Part shown: in pieces, positions 35,434 to 43,561 of the stretch | Layout: every line of letters begins with the position of its first letter | Position numbering within the stretch: position 1 is the first letter of the stretch | From: an uncultured Eubacteriales bacterium | GTDB lineage: Bacteria; Bacillota; Clostridia; Oscillospirales; CAG-272 | Direction: 5' to 3' | NCBI GenBank assembly: GCA_934434925.1 | Contig: CAKSAC010000006.1 | Coordinates: 38,823 to 102,822, forward strand | DNA: 64,000 nucleotides | Made by a program: the position numbers and the translations under genes | The notes under the pieces: model-generated | Database searches by the model: none | The model's input: only the letters and a program-made list of their open reading frames with translations | What the model was told of the DNA's origin: nothing

Positions 35434-36982
35434 TCTCTTTTCCTCTCCAGTATTTCCGGTCAAGCGTCCGGTACTGTATGGCTTCGGCTATATGCATCGC
35501 GCCGATCTTCTCTTGGCCGGCAAGATCGGCAATCGTCCGCGCGATACGCAGAATCTTGTCATGCCCCCGCGCTGAAAGGCCCAGTCGGTCAAATGCCGCG
35601 CCAAGCAGAGCGGCTCCTTCTTCGTCAAGCGCGCAGTGCTTCCGTAAAAAGGCGCTGTCCATGCGGGCGTTTTGCGTCGGTTTGTCTCCCGCCGCGCGAA
35701 AGCGTTCTTCCGCAAAGAGTCGCGCCCGTTCTGCCCGTCCGGCAATCGCTGCCGAAGATTCCGCCGGGGTTCCGTGCATTTCGGCATAGGCCAGTGCCGG
35801 TACTTCGACCTGCAAATCAAGCCGGTCCAGGAGCGGCCCGCTCACCCGGCCGAGATAGCGCCGTATATCGTCGGGGCGGCAGACGCAGGTGTGTCCGGGC
35901 GCGCCGTAAAATCCGCATCGGCAGGGGTTCATCGCGCAGACGAGCATAAAATTTGTGGGGTAGGTGACCTTGGCCGCCACCCGCGTGACCGTCACCCGGC
36001 CGTCTTCGAGCGGTTGGCGCAGCGTTTCCAGCACAGAAGGGGAAAATTCCGGCAACTCGTCCAGAAAAAGCACGCCGTTATCCGCCAGAGAAATTTCTCC
36101 CGGACGAGGGTTGGAACCCCCGCCGATCATTCCGGCCGCGCTCACGGTGTGGTGCGGTGTGCGGAAAGGGCGATGCAAGATCAGCCCGTCCACCGTTTCT
36201 CCCGCCGCCGAGTGGACGCGCGTTGTTTCCAAGGCTTCTTCAAAGCTCATCGGGGGTAAAATGCCCGGTATGCGCTTGGCGATCATCGACTTTCCCGACC
36301 CCGGAGGGCCGATCAGCAAGAGATTATGCCCGCCCGCTACCGCGATTTCTACGGCGCGCCTCGCGCGGAGTTGGCCCATCACATCGGCAAAGTCCGGACT
36401 TCCGGCCGCCGCGGCACGTTCCCGGCAGGCCTGTTCATCGAATATCTCCCGCGTAAGGAGTTGTTTGCCGCACAAATGATCGTGAAGCGCACGAAAATCC
36501 GGCACGCCGTAAACCTCTATCCCGCTGACCACCGCAGCCTCAGCCGCATTTTCCCGAGGTACAAATATCCGCTTTGCCCCGGCCGCGCGCGCCGCCAGCG
36601 TGCGGGAAAGCACTCCGTTCTGCGGGCGCACTTCCCCGAGGAGCGAAAGTTCCCCGACAAAGAAGTTTTCTTCCCCGATCGCCTCAATCGGCAACAGGCC
36701 GGCGGCGGCAAGGAGCGCGCAAAGAATCGGCAGATCAAAAGCGGACCCTTCCTTTTTCCGGTTGGCGGGTGCCAGATTGATGAGAATTTCCCTGCCGGAA
36801 AGCCGGAATCCGCTGTTCTCCATGGCGCACCGCACGCGTTCGCGCGCTTCTCGCACGGCGGTGTCTGGCAATCCCACAATCTCAAACCGCTCTTCTCCCT
36901 GCGCGGGTCTTACGCTGCATTCCACCGTCACCGGGAACCCGTCAATCCCGATAATCCCCGCGCCGCGGGCTTTTGTAACCAT
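35426..36982 (-). CDS. ComM/YifB family Mg-chelatase-like AAA+ ATPase
   Basis: 518 residues. The N-terminal lon-protease-like domain shows GIDGFPVTVECSV and EIVGLPDTAVREARERVR. The AAA+ core has Walker A GPPGSGKS, Walker B VLFLDELPEF and the CNPCRCGFYG zinc-like cysteine segment. ComM in Gram-negative bacteria is a helicase that promotes branch migration during natural transformation; in Firmicutes the role of the homologue is less clear. GGAGG precedes the ATG. It overlaps the downstream cyclophilin start by 8 bases. Confidence 0.93.
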   Translation of the reverse strand: MVTKARGAGIIGIDGFPVTVECSVRPAQGEERFEIVGLPDTAVREARERVRCAMENSGFRLSGREILINLAPANRKKEGSAFDLPILCALLAAAGLLPIEAIGEENFFVGELSLLGEVRPQNGVLSRTLAARAAGAKRIFVPRENAAEAAVVSGIEVYGVPDFRALHDHLCGKQLLTREIFDEQACRERAAAAGSPDFADVMGQLRARRAVEIAVAGGHNLLLIGPPGSGKSMIAKRIPGILPPMSFEEALETTRVHSAAGETVDGLILHRPFRTPHHTVSAAGMIGGGSNPRPGEISLADNGVLFLDELPEFSPSVLETLRQPLEDGRVTVTRVAAKVTYPTNFMLVCAMNPCRCGFYGAPGHTCVCRPDDIRRYLGRVSGPLLDRLDLQVEVPALAYAEMHGTPAESSAAIAGRAERARLFAEERFRAAGDKPTQNARMDSAFLRKHCALDEEGAALLGAAFDRLGLSARGHDKILRIARTIADLAGQEKIGAMHIAEAIQYRTLDRKYWRGKENE

Positions 36983-37506
36983 GCTGTCTTCCTCCCGTTT
37001 TTGCCCGTTTCCGGGTCTTCTGTCGTTTTTTTGCTGATTTATTGGCCTTCGCCGCTTTTTTACTGATTTTTTTGCGTCTTCGTCGCTTTTTCCCGGTTTA
37101 TTGCGTCTTCGTCGCTTTTCTTTCGGTTTATTGTATCATATCCGCCGCCTTTTGTAAAGCAACGCGCCCTCTCAAATCACAAATTTCCCCCGCACCCTCT
37201 TCCCCCGCCGAGGGAGAACTTTTTCCGAAAAGCTCTTCCTTTTCTTTTTCCCGCACGTGCGCTACCCCTTTTCCACACCCGGCCACCCGAGAAAAACAAA
37301 AACGTCCGGCCGGGGGAGCAAAGTTAAAAACCTAAAATCTCCCCGCGCCCGCCGCCCTTTCCCGCGCCCGCCGCCCTTTCCCGCACCCGGGTTCCCCGCC
37401 CCAAAAAGAAAAAACGCCCCCGCGCCGGTCGCCGTTTTCGGTCGTTCTTTCTCTTTTTCCCGGGAATATGCATATACTGGAAAGAATCTTGTTTTCGGAG
37501 GGGCTT
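36983..37506 (+). other. Divergent gene-free gap with dispersed blocks X and Y
   Basis: Between the divergent ComM/YifB gene and dapF. Block X (37188-37252) with a hairpin and T-run, and block Y (37303-37330), recur from 34282-34371. Around them are short direct repeats of 'cccgccgccctttcccgcg'. No gene is seen. The terminator-like hairpin is out of place here because no plus-strand gene ends upstream, so it could be a dapF attenuator or just a copy of the repeat. Confidence 0.6.
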
Positions 37507-38430
37507 ATGCATTTTTTCAAGGCCGAGGGAGCGGGGAATGATTTCATCTTTTTCACGGAAGAGGCCGCTTCCTGTCTTTCATGCAGGGAGAACACCCCCT
37601 GGGGATATCACCGGTTCCCGGTCGCGGAAAAACCGGCCGGCATCCCGCATGCCGAAAAAGAAACTTCCCCACCGGTGCAAAAAGACGGGCAGGAGAACCA
37701 AGAACCCGCGCTCCGGGAATGGGTCGCCGCTCTTTGCAAACGTAAGACCGGCATCGGGGCGGACGGCGCGGTTTTTCTCTCGCCGTGTGCCGGGAGCGGG
37801 TACCGGATGGAGATACGCAATGCCGACGGCTCCCCGGCCGCCATGTGCGGTAACGCTCTGCGGTGCGCCGGGCTTCTTCTTTTTCATCTCGGCGGCTTTT
37901 TTGAATCCGTGATTCTGACCCCATCCGGCGAACGACAGGTACGCCTGACCCGGCCTCCCCGCACGCCGGAAGACGAGGCTTTTGTCTGCGCGTCTCTCGG
38001 TTTCCCCTGCCCTCTTTCTTTTCGCGCTCCCCCGCAAAACGATGGTTCTCCGGCCTTTTTTGTGTCGGTCGGGAACCCGCACGCCGTTCTGCCTGTCACC
38101 CGGGAAGAACTGTCTTCCCCGTTGCTCGCCGGTAAGGCTGCCGCTCTCTCTTCGGCCGTTCCGGGCGGGGTGAATGTCGAATTTTGCGCACAGAACCCTG
38201 ACGGGAGCGTTTCGGTACGCGTCTTTGAGCGCGGGGTCGGAGAGACGGCCGCTTGCGGAACCGGCGCTGTCGCCACCGCCTTTTTTCTCCGTGAAAGCCA
38301 AGCGCGGAACACCGAGTGCCCTTATCTTATCAGCATGCCGGGCGGCATACTGGAAGTTTCCTTTTCCGAATGCGGAGAAGCCTTTCTTTCCGGCCCCTGC
38401 CGTCTCTGTTACGAAGGAAATCTTCTCTGA
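37507..38430 (+). CDS. dapF: Diaminopimelate epimerase with an N-terminal insertion
   Basis: 307 residues (about 275 is usual). It converts LL- to meso-diaminopimelate for peptidoglycan and lysine. The catalytic pair is clear: Cys114 in AAMCGNALRC and Cys250 in TAACGTGAV; substrate-binding GNPHAV is at 189-194. Between GNDF (10-13) and GIGADG (82-87) there are about 40 extra residues compared with typical enzymes, with three cysteines and a Glu/Lys/Gln-rich stretch. GGAGG precedes the ATG at 37507. dapL follows on the same strand. Confidence 0.93.
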   Translation: MHFFKAEGAGNDFIFFTEEAASCLSCRENTPWGYHRFPVAEKPAGIPHAEKETSPPVQKDGQENQEPALREWVAALCKRKTGIGADGAVFLSPCAGSGYRMEIRNADGSPAAMCGNALRCAGLLLFHLGGFFESVILTPSGERQVRLTRPPRTPEDEAFVCASLGFPCPLSFRAPPQNDGSPAFFVSVGNPHAVLPVTREELSSPLLAGKAAALSSAVPGGVNVEFCAQNPDGSVSVRVFERGVGETAACGTGAVATAFFLRESQARNTECPYLISMPGGILEVSFSECGEAFLSGPCRLCYEGNLL

Positions 38431-38436
38431 ACCGCC

Positions 38437-38672
38437 GCCACACCCAAAAAAGCGTTTGGCGCGCCGTTTTCAGCCAAAGTCGGTCGGGAACCCACACGCC
38501 GTTCTGTCGGAAAAAGCCGCCCCGGCCAAAGTCAGCCACACCAAAAAGCCGTTTGGCGCGCCGTTTTCAGCCAAAGCCGGTCGGGAACCCACACGCCGTT
38601 CTGTCGGAAAAAGCCGCCCCGGCCAAAGTCGGCCACACCCAAAAAGCCGTTTGCCGCGCCGTTTCCGGCCTG
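38437..38672 (+). repeat. 97-98-bp tandem repeat after dapF, containing a dapF-like segment
   Basis: Units start at 38437, 38535 and 38632 (the last is partial). Each full unit contains a 28-base segment (38479-38506; 38576-38603) that differs from dapF bases 38064-38091, coding around SVGNPHAVL, at only one or two positions. The 311-base gap 38431-38741 is essentially this array. Confidence 0.9.
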
Positions 38673-38741
38673 TTGTTTTTGCCCGGCAAAAGGCTCTGCC
38701 ATCGGAAAACCCCGATGAAAGATGAAAAAGGAGAAACATTC

Positions 38742-39938
38742 ATGGTACAACTCAAAGAAGCCGCGGGTTTTTCAGCGCTTTCGGAGGCTTATCTGTTTGC
38801 CGAAACCGGGAAAAGAATCCTAAAAGCCGAACGCGCGCTCGGGCATCCGGTCGCCCGGCTCGGGATAGGCGATGTTTCGCTCCCTTTGACCCCGGCCGTT
38901 TGCCGCGCACTCACAGACGCCGCCCGCGAAATGGGCGAGGAACAAACGCGCCGCGGGTATGCCCCGGCCGAAGGGTACGCCTTTTTACGGAAAGCCGCCA
39001 AAGCGGCCTATGCCGCCGAGGGCGTGTCTCTTTCCGAAGAGGAAATCTATGTCAGCGACGGTGCCAAAGGCGAACTTTCCCTGATTGCGTCTCTTTTTTC
39101 CCCCGATACGCTCCATCTGATTCCCGACCCGGCCTACCCCGCCTACCGGGACATTTCTCTTTTTCTCGGCCGGAAGATTCTCTTTCTTCCCGGGCGGGAA
39201 GAAGAACGCTTTCTCGCAAAGCCGCCGCAGAAAAAAGTCGGCCCCGCCCTTATTTTTCTGACTTCTCCCTCTAACCCAACCGGGGAAGCCTATGACGACG
39301 ACGGTCTGCTGGCGTGGATCGACTATGCCTTTTCCACCGGTTCCGTCCTTCTTTTTGACGGCGCATATGCCGATTTCTGCGGGAAAGGACGGCCGCGCTC
39401 GATTCTTTCTCTCCCCGGGGCGGAAAGCTGTTGCGTGGAGATTCGTTCTTTCTCCAAAGGGGCCGGATTTACGGGTCTGCGTTGCGGCACCACCGTGATC
39501 CCGGAAAAGGTCCGCTTCGGGAACTCGCAGCCGCTGTCAACGCTCTACCGCCGCGCTATCAACATCCTGAAAAACGGCGTTTCTTATCCCGCACAGCGTG
39601 CCGCCGAGGCCGCTCTTTCCCCCGCCGGCCGACGGGAAACCGCCGCAACCGTCGCTCATTATCGGCAAAACGCCGGCCTTTTACGCGAATCGCTGACCGC
39701 CGCCGGAGCGCGGTTTTTCGGCGGGTGGGATGCTCCCTATCTCTTTTTGCAGGCTCCGGGCGGGCGCAGCGGGTGGAACCTGTTCGATATCTTGCTCCGT
39801 GCCGGGATCGCCGTGACCCCGGGGGAAGGGTTCGGGAATGCCGGGCGCGGATATGTCCGCCTCTCCTCTCTCGCTCCCCGCCCGGATATTGAAACGGCCG
39901 CCGCCCTGTTTCCCGAAATCCTTCGCCCGCTCTTTTGA
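38742..39938 (+). CDS. dapL: LL-diaminopimelate aminotransferase
   Basis: 398 residues, fold-type I aminotransferase. The PLP lysine lies in RSFSKGAGFTGLRCG; substrate and cofactor segments are SDGAKGELSLI, TSPSNPTGEAY and FDGAYADFC. DapL makes LL-diaminopimelate from tetrahydrodipicolinate and glutamate in one step, replacing DapD/DapC/DapE or the acetylase route. The pairing with dapF supports this assignment over other class I/II enzymes. I took the ATG at 38742 (AAGGAG 8 bases upstream); a longer frame runs through the repeat and was rejected. Confidence 0.9.
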   Translation: MVQLKEAAGFSALSEAYLFAETGKRILKAERALGHPVARLGIGDVSLPLTPAVCRALTDAAREMGEEQTRRGYAPAEGYAFLRKAAKAAYAAEGVSLSEEEIYVSDGAKGELSLIASLFSPDTLHLIPDPAYPAYRDISLFLGRKILFLPGREEERFLAKPPQKKVGPALIFLTSPSNPTGEAYDDDGLLAWIDYAFSTGSVLLFDGAYADFCGKGRPRSILSLPGAESCCVEIRSFSKGAGFTGLRCGTTVIPEKVRFGNSQPLSTLYRRAINILKNGVSYPAQRAAEAALSPAGRRETAATVAHYRQNAGLLRESLTAAGARFFGGWDAPYLFLQAPGGRSGWNLFDILLRAGIAVTPGEGFGNAGRGYVRLSSLAPRPDIETAAALFPEILRPLF

Positions 39939-40004
39939 TTCTCCGCGCCTGAAAACTTCCTCTCCCGTTTTCCTTTTTTCCGATCGCTCTTGCTTTTCGC
40001 TTTG

Positions 40005-40065
40005 CCGGGCCGCGCCTCCCTTCGCCGTCTTGCCTCCTTTGCCCGGGCCGCGCCTCCCTTCGCCG
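40005..40065 (+). repeat. 23-bp direct repeat after dapL
   Basis: The block starting ccgggccgcgcctccc occurs at 40005-40027 and 40043-40065 (period 38). The 308-base gap 39939-40246 has this repeat, a 13-bp array and a terminator. Confidence 0.85.
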
Positions 40066-40130
40066 GCCGACAACCTTCTCTCTTTTCCGGCGGAACTCTT
40101 TCTCTCTCCGGAATGGCTCTTTCCTTGCGC

Positions 40131-40182
40131 GTTCTTTCGTCGTGTTCTTTCGGCACGTTCTTTCAGCGCGTTCTTTCTCTTT
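40131..40182 (+). repeat. Four 13-bp tandem repeats with a gttctttc core
   Basis: gttctttc starts at 40131, 40144, 40157 and 40170, each followed by a variable 5-mer. It ends 8 bases before the bidirectional terminator. Confidence 0.85.
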
Positions 40183-40189
40183 CGGACGC

Positions 40190-40216
40190 AAAAACCCGCC
40201 GAAAAGGCGGGTTTTT
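40190..40216. terminator. Bidirectional terminator between convergent dapL and alaS
   Basis: AAAAACCCGCC and GGCGGGTTTTT form an 11-bp stem with a 5-base loop; A- and T-runs serve both strands. A GTATAGTTTTGTTTGC element starts at 40217. Confidence 0.9.
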
Positions 40217-40246
40217 GTATAGTTTTGTTTGCTTTTTGCGTTCTTT

Positions 40247-42865
40247 TCAGCTTTGCAGGAGCATAGAGACCTTTTCCAAAGCCTCTCCGATCCTGGAGAT
40301 ATCCTGCCCGCCGCTCATGGCGCTGTCGGGGCGGCCGCCGCCTTTCCCTCCGGTGACGGCACTCACGGCTCCCACAATCTTGCCGGCGTGCGCGCCGTTT
40401 TTGACAGCCTCGGCCCCGCAGCAGGCCACAAAGTTCAGTTTTCCTTCAAAAACCGTGGCAAAGACCGCCACCATATCGGGTTGCGAGGATTTGATGCTGT
40501 CGCAGATTCCGCGCGCGGCGTCGGGGCGGATGTCCAGTTTTGCGGTCAGGAGGCGATACGGCCCCACCTGCACGGCGGAAGACAAAAGAGAAGCCAGCCG
40601 GCCCTCGGAGAGTTTGGCTTCGGCGCTTTCCAGTCGGCGGCGGAGTTCCTTGACCTCGGCGTTCACGGCTTCGGCCCTTCGGGGAAGTTCCGCTATGCTG
40701 CCGGCCTTCAAGTCACGGGCGGTTTCATCCAGAAGCGCCTCGCGCGCATCCAGAAGATGCAAAAGATTTCTCCCGGTCAGCGCCGTAATCCGGCGCACTC
40801 CCGCCGCAACGGAGCTTTCGGAAAGGATCCGGAAAAGGCCGATGGCTCCGGTGTTTGCCACATGCGTTCCGCCGCAAAGCTCGGTGGAATGCGGTCCGAT
40901 TTGTACCACTCGCACGGTTGCGCCGTACTTTTCGGAAAAGAGCGCCATGGCCCCCATGCGGTGCGCCGTCTCCTGATCGGTCACGAGCGTTTCGGCCGGG
41001 TCGGCAGCGAGGATATATTCGTTGACAAGCCCGGAGACTTGCTCGATTTCTTCTTTTGTCATCGGGGCAAAATGGGTAAAGTCGAAGCGCAGTTCCCGTT
41101 CATCGACATAGGAACCGGCTTGTTCCACATGCGTTCCGAGAACCTCGCGGAGCGCCGCCTGGAGCAAATGGCAGGCAGAATGGTTGCGGCGGATTGCGTT
41201 CCGGCGGGCGTTGTCGATAACCGGGGTCACGCTGTCTCCGACCTGTAAAAGTCCGTTCTCCACGGTCGCTTCATGGAGATATACGCCGTTTTCTTTTTTG
41301 GTATCCATGACCCGGAGAAGCAGTCCGTCTGCGCGAATCTCTCCGGTATCGCCGACCTGGCCGCCGCCCTCGCCGTAAAAGACCGTGCGGTCAAGAATGA
41401 CGGTGCATCGGCCTTCGCTGACTTCCCCGACCGACTCTCCGTCTCCGTCCAAAATCGCCAACACATGCGCGTCGCAACCGGTTTCGGTATATCCGAGGAA
41501 TTCCGTGGCGGGAAGACCGGAAACGGCGTTCTTTCCGGCTTCGCTCCAGCCTTCGGTCGAACCGCGGGCGGCGCGGGCGCGGGCGCGTTGTTCATTCATC
41601 AGATCGTTAAAGGCTTTTTCCGCCAGCGAAAGCCCGCGCTCGGCGCAGATTTCACGGGTGAGATCGACCGGGAACCCGTACGTATCGTACAGGCGGAAAG
41701 CGTCCTCTCCGGACAAAACGCGATCCCCCGCCTCGGCGCGGGCCGTCATCTCGGAAAGCAGCCGCAGGCCGCTGTCCAGCGTCGCGTGGAAGCGCGCTTC
41801 CTCTTCGGAAATCACGCGCAGGATATAATCGTGTTTTTCATGCAGTTCGGGATACGCTCCTTCGCTTTCCCCGATTGCCACTTCGGCGATCCCGGGCAGG
41901 AACCGATCCCGGATTCCGAGAAGTTTTCCGTGCCGGGAAGCCCGGCGCAGGATCCGGCGGAGAACATAGCCGCGCCCCTCGTTGGAAGGGATCACGCCGT
42001 CCGCAATCATAAAGGTGGCGGAACGGATATGGTCGGTCACGACGCGGAGCGAAATATCGTCTTTTTCGTTTTCTCCGTATTTTTTCCCGGCGACGGCCGA
42101 AACAGCGTCCAGAATCTTCCGGACGGAATCGACTTCAAACAGGTTGTCCACCCCCTGCATAACGCAGGCCAGTCGTTCCAGCCCCATGCCGGTATCGATG
42201 TTTTTCTGTTTCAGTTCGGTATAATTCCCGCGGCCGTCGTTGTCAAACTGGGAGAAAACATTGTTCCATATCTCCATATAGCGGTCGCAGTCACAGCCGG
42301 GGCGGCAGTCCGGGGAGCCGCATCCGTACTTTTCTCCGCGGTCAAAATAGATTTCGGAACAGGGTCCGCAGGGGCCTTCTCCGTGTTCCCAGAAATTGTC
42401 CTCTTTCCCCAGCCGGACAACGCGGGCGGACGGCACCCCGATCTCTTCCGTCCAAATCCGGAAGGCTTCCTCGTCGTTTTCGTAGACGGAAGGCCAGAGC
42501 CGGTCAGCCGGAATCTCCAATACGCGGGTCAGGAATTCCCAGGCGTACGCAATGGCTTCCCGCTTGAAATAATCCCCGAACGAAAAATTGCCGAGCATCT
42601 CAAAAAACGTGCCGTGCCGGGCGGTATGCCCCACGCGGTCAAGGTCCGGCGTACGGATACACTTCTGGCAGGTGGTCACCCGGCGGCAAGGCGGTTCCTC
42701 TTCGCCTGTGAAATATTTTTTCATCGGAGCCATGCCGGAATTGATGAGCAACAGAGACTTATCTCCCTTCGGCACCAGCGAAAAACTGGGCAAGCGCAAA
42801 TGCCCCTTGGTCTCAAAATAGGAAAGGAACGCCTCCCGCAAATCGTTCAATGAAGTCCATTTCAT
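40247..42865 (-). CDS. alaS: Alanyl-tRNA synthetase
   Basis: 872 residues, the usual length. It joins alanine to tRNA-Ala and edits Ser/Gly errors. The class II core is at the N-terminus (LLINSGMAPMKKYFTGEEEPP), followed by the tRNA-binding region, the editing domain with zinc residues (NHSACHLLQAALR and CGGTH), and the C-terminal oligomerisation domain with GGGRPDSAMSGG. The start has GGAGG and a consensus promoter at 42975-43003. The leader is about 105 bases and has no T-box. It is transcribed toward dapL. Confidence 0.97.
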   Translation of the reverse strand: MKWTSLNDLREAFLSYFETKGHLRLPSFSLVPKGDKSLLLINSGMAPMKKYFTGEEEPPCRRVTTCQKCIRTPDLDRVGHTARHGTFFEMLGNFSFGDYFKREAIAYAWEFLTRVLEIPADRLWPSVYENDEEAFRIWTEEIGVPSARVVRLGKEDNFWEHGEGPCGPCSEIYFDRGEKYGCGSPDCRPGCDCDRYMEIWNNVFSQFDNDGRGNYTELKQKNIDTGMGLERLACVMQGVDNLFEVDSVRKILDAVSAVAGKKYGENEKDDISLRVVTDHIRSATFMIADGVIPSNEGRGYVLRRILRRASRHGKLLGIRDRFLPGIAEVAIGESEGAYPELHEKHDYILRVISEEEARFHATLDSGLRLLSEMTARAEAGDRVLSGEDAFRLYDTYGFPVDLTREICAERGLSLAEKAFNDLMNEQRARARAARGSTEGWSEAGKNAVSGLPATEFLGYTETGCDAHVLAILDGDGESVGEVSEGRCTVILDRTVFYGEGGGQVGDTGEIRADGLLLRVMDTKKENGVYLHEATVENGLLQVGDSVTPVIDNARRNAIRRNHSACHLLQAALREVLGTHVEQAGSYVDERELRFDFTHFAPMTKEEIEQVSGLVNEYILAADPAETLVTDQETAHRMGAMALFSEKYGATVRVVQIGPHSTELCGGTHVANTGAIGLFRILSESSVAAGVRRITALTGRNLLHLLDAREALLDETARDLKAGSIAELPRRAEAVNAEVKELRRRLESAEAKLSEGRLASLLSSAVQVGPYRLLTAKLDIRPDAARGICDSIKSSQPDMVAVFATVFEGKLNFVACCGAEAVKNGAHAGKIVGAVSAVTGGKGGGRPDSAMSGGQDISRIGEALEKVSMLLQS

Positions 42866-42974
42866 CTTTTTTCCTCCGCGGCTGACGGCCGCCCTTTCAA
42901 AATCCGGCCCCGGCCGGTCTTATGTCTTTTTGTTCCCGGTCGCCATGCCGGAACCCCGTCAAACTATCTATAAA

Positions 42975-43003
42975 ATTATAATACGCCTCTCCCTCTTTGT
43001 CAA
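42975..43003 (-). promoter_or_regulatory. Consensus sigma-A promoter of alaS
   Basis: TTGACA (42998-43003) and TATAAT (42975-42980) on the minus strand, 17-base spacer. The -35 box is the last member of an upstream array of similar boxes. Confidence 0.85.
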
Positions 43004-43135
43004 GACGAAAAAAAGCGCAAAACCGCCAAGGCGAAAAAAAGCAGCTCCGTTAAAACGAAAAAACGCAAATCCGTCAAGACGAAAAACCGCCAAACGCAGA
43101 GCCGGCAAGACGAAAAAGAGCAACCCCCGCCACGC
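43000..43135 (-). repeat. Degenerate ~25-bp repeat with a TTTCGTCTTGAC-like core upstream of alaS
   Basis: About five units on the minus strand carry cores CGTCTTGAC, CGCCTTGGC, CGTTTTAAC and CGTCTTGAC, plus CGTCTTGCC. The one nearest alaS supplies the promoter -35 box. The 672-base gap 42866-43537 has this array, the 123-bp array and no gene. Confidence 0.7.
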
Positions 43136-43284
43136 CCGAAAAGAGCCAAAAGCAAATCTCCCGCTCTTTTCAAAACGACCTTTTGCCGAAGATCGCCTGC
43201 CGGGGGATTCCGGGAAGGCCCACCGCCCGCTCCGCTCCCTATGCCACGGGAAAAGGGTTGAATTCCGCCCCGCGTCCTGTCGGG

Positions 43285-43561
43285 AACGAAGTCACCGGGC
43301 ATTTTCCAAAGGCAGCCCCTGCCGCAGGAAAATGTTTGGTGTCAAGGCGCACCGGAGCCCGCCCTTTCGCAGGCGTAGTTATCTACGTCAAGGGAGTAGG
43401 TGAAAGCAACGATGTCACCGGGCATTTTCCAAAGGCAACCCCTGCCGCAGGAAAATGTTTGGTGTCAAGGCGCACCGGAGCCGCCCTTTCGCAGGCGTAG
43501 TTATCTACGTCAAGGGAGTAGGCGAGGAGCAACGATGTCACCGGGCATTTTCCAAAGGCAG
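43285..43561 (-). repeat. 123-bp tandem repeat overlapping the DUF4317 gene 3' end
   Basis: Units start at 43285, 43408 and 43531; the last is a 31-base part. That part holds the final codons (LPLENAR) and stop of the DUF4317 gene. Copies further out repeat those codons and then about 90 bases of intergenic sequence, with the small hairpins CCTGC-C-GCAGG and CGTAG-TTAT-CTACG. Confidence 0.93.

Noticed and set aside
38316..38741. dapL start upstream, through the repeat array
   Set aside because: It would add about 140 residues of repeat translation; the ATG at 38742 has AAGGAG and matches family length.
42866..42974. T-box leader of alaS
   Set aside because: The leader is about 105 bases, lacks an AG-bulge/T-box sequence and has no terminator hairpin.
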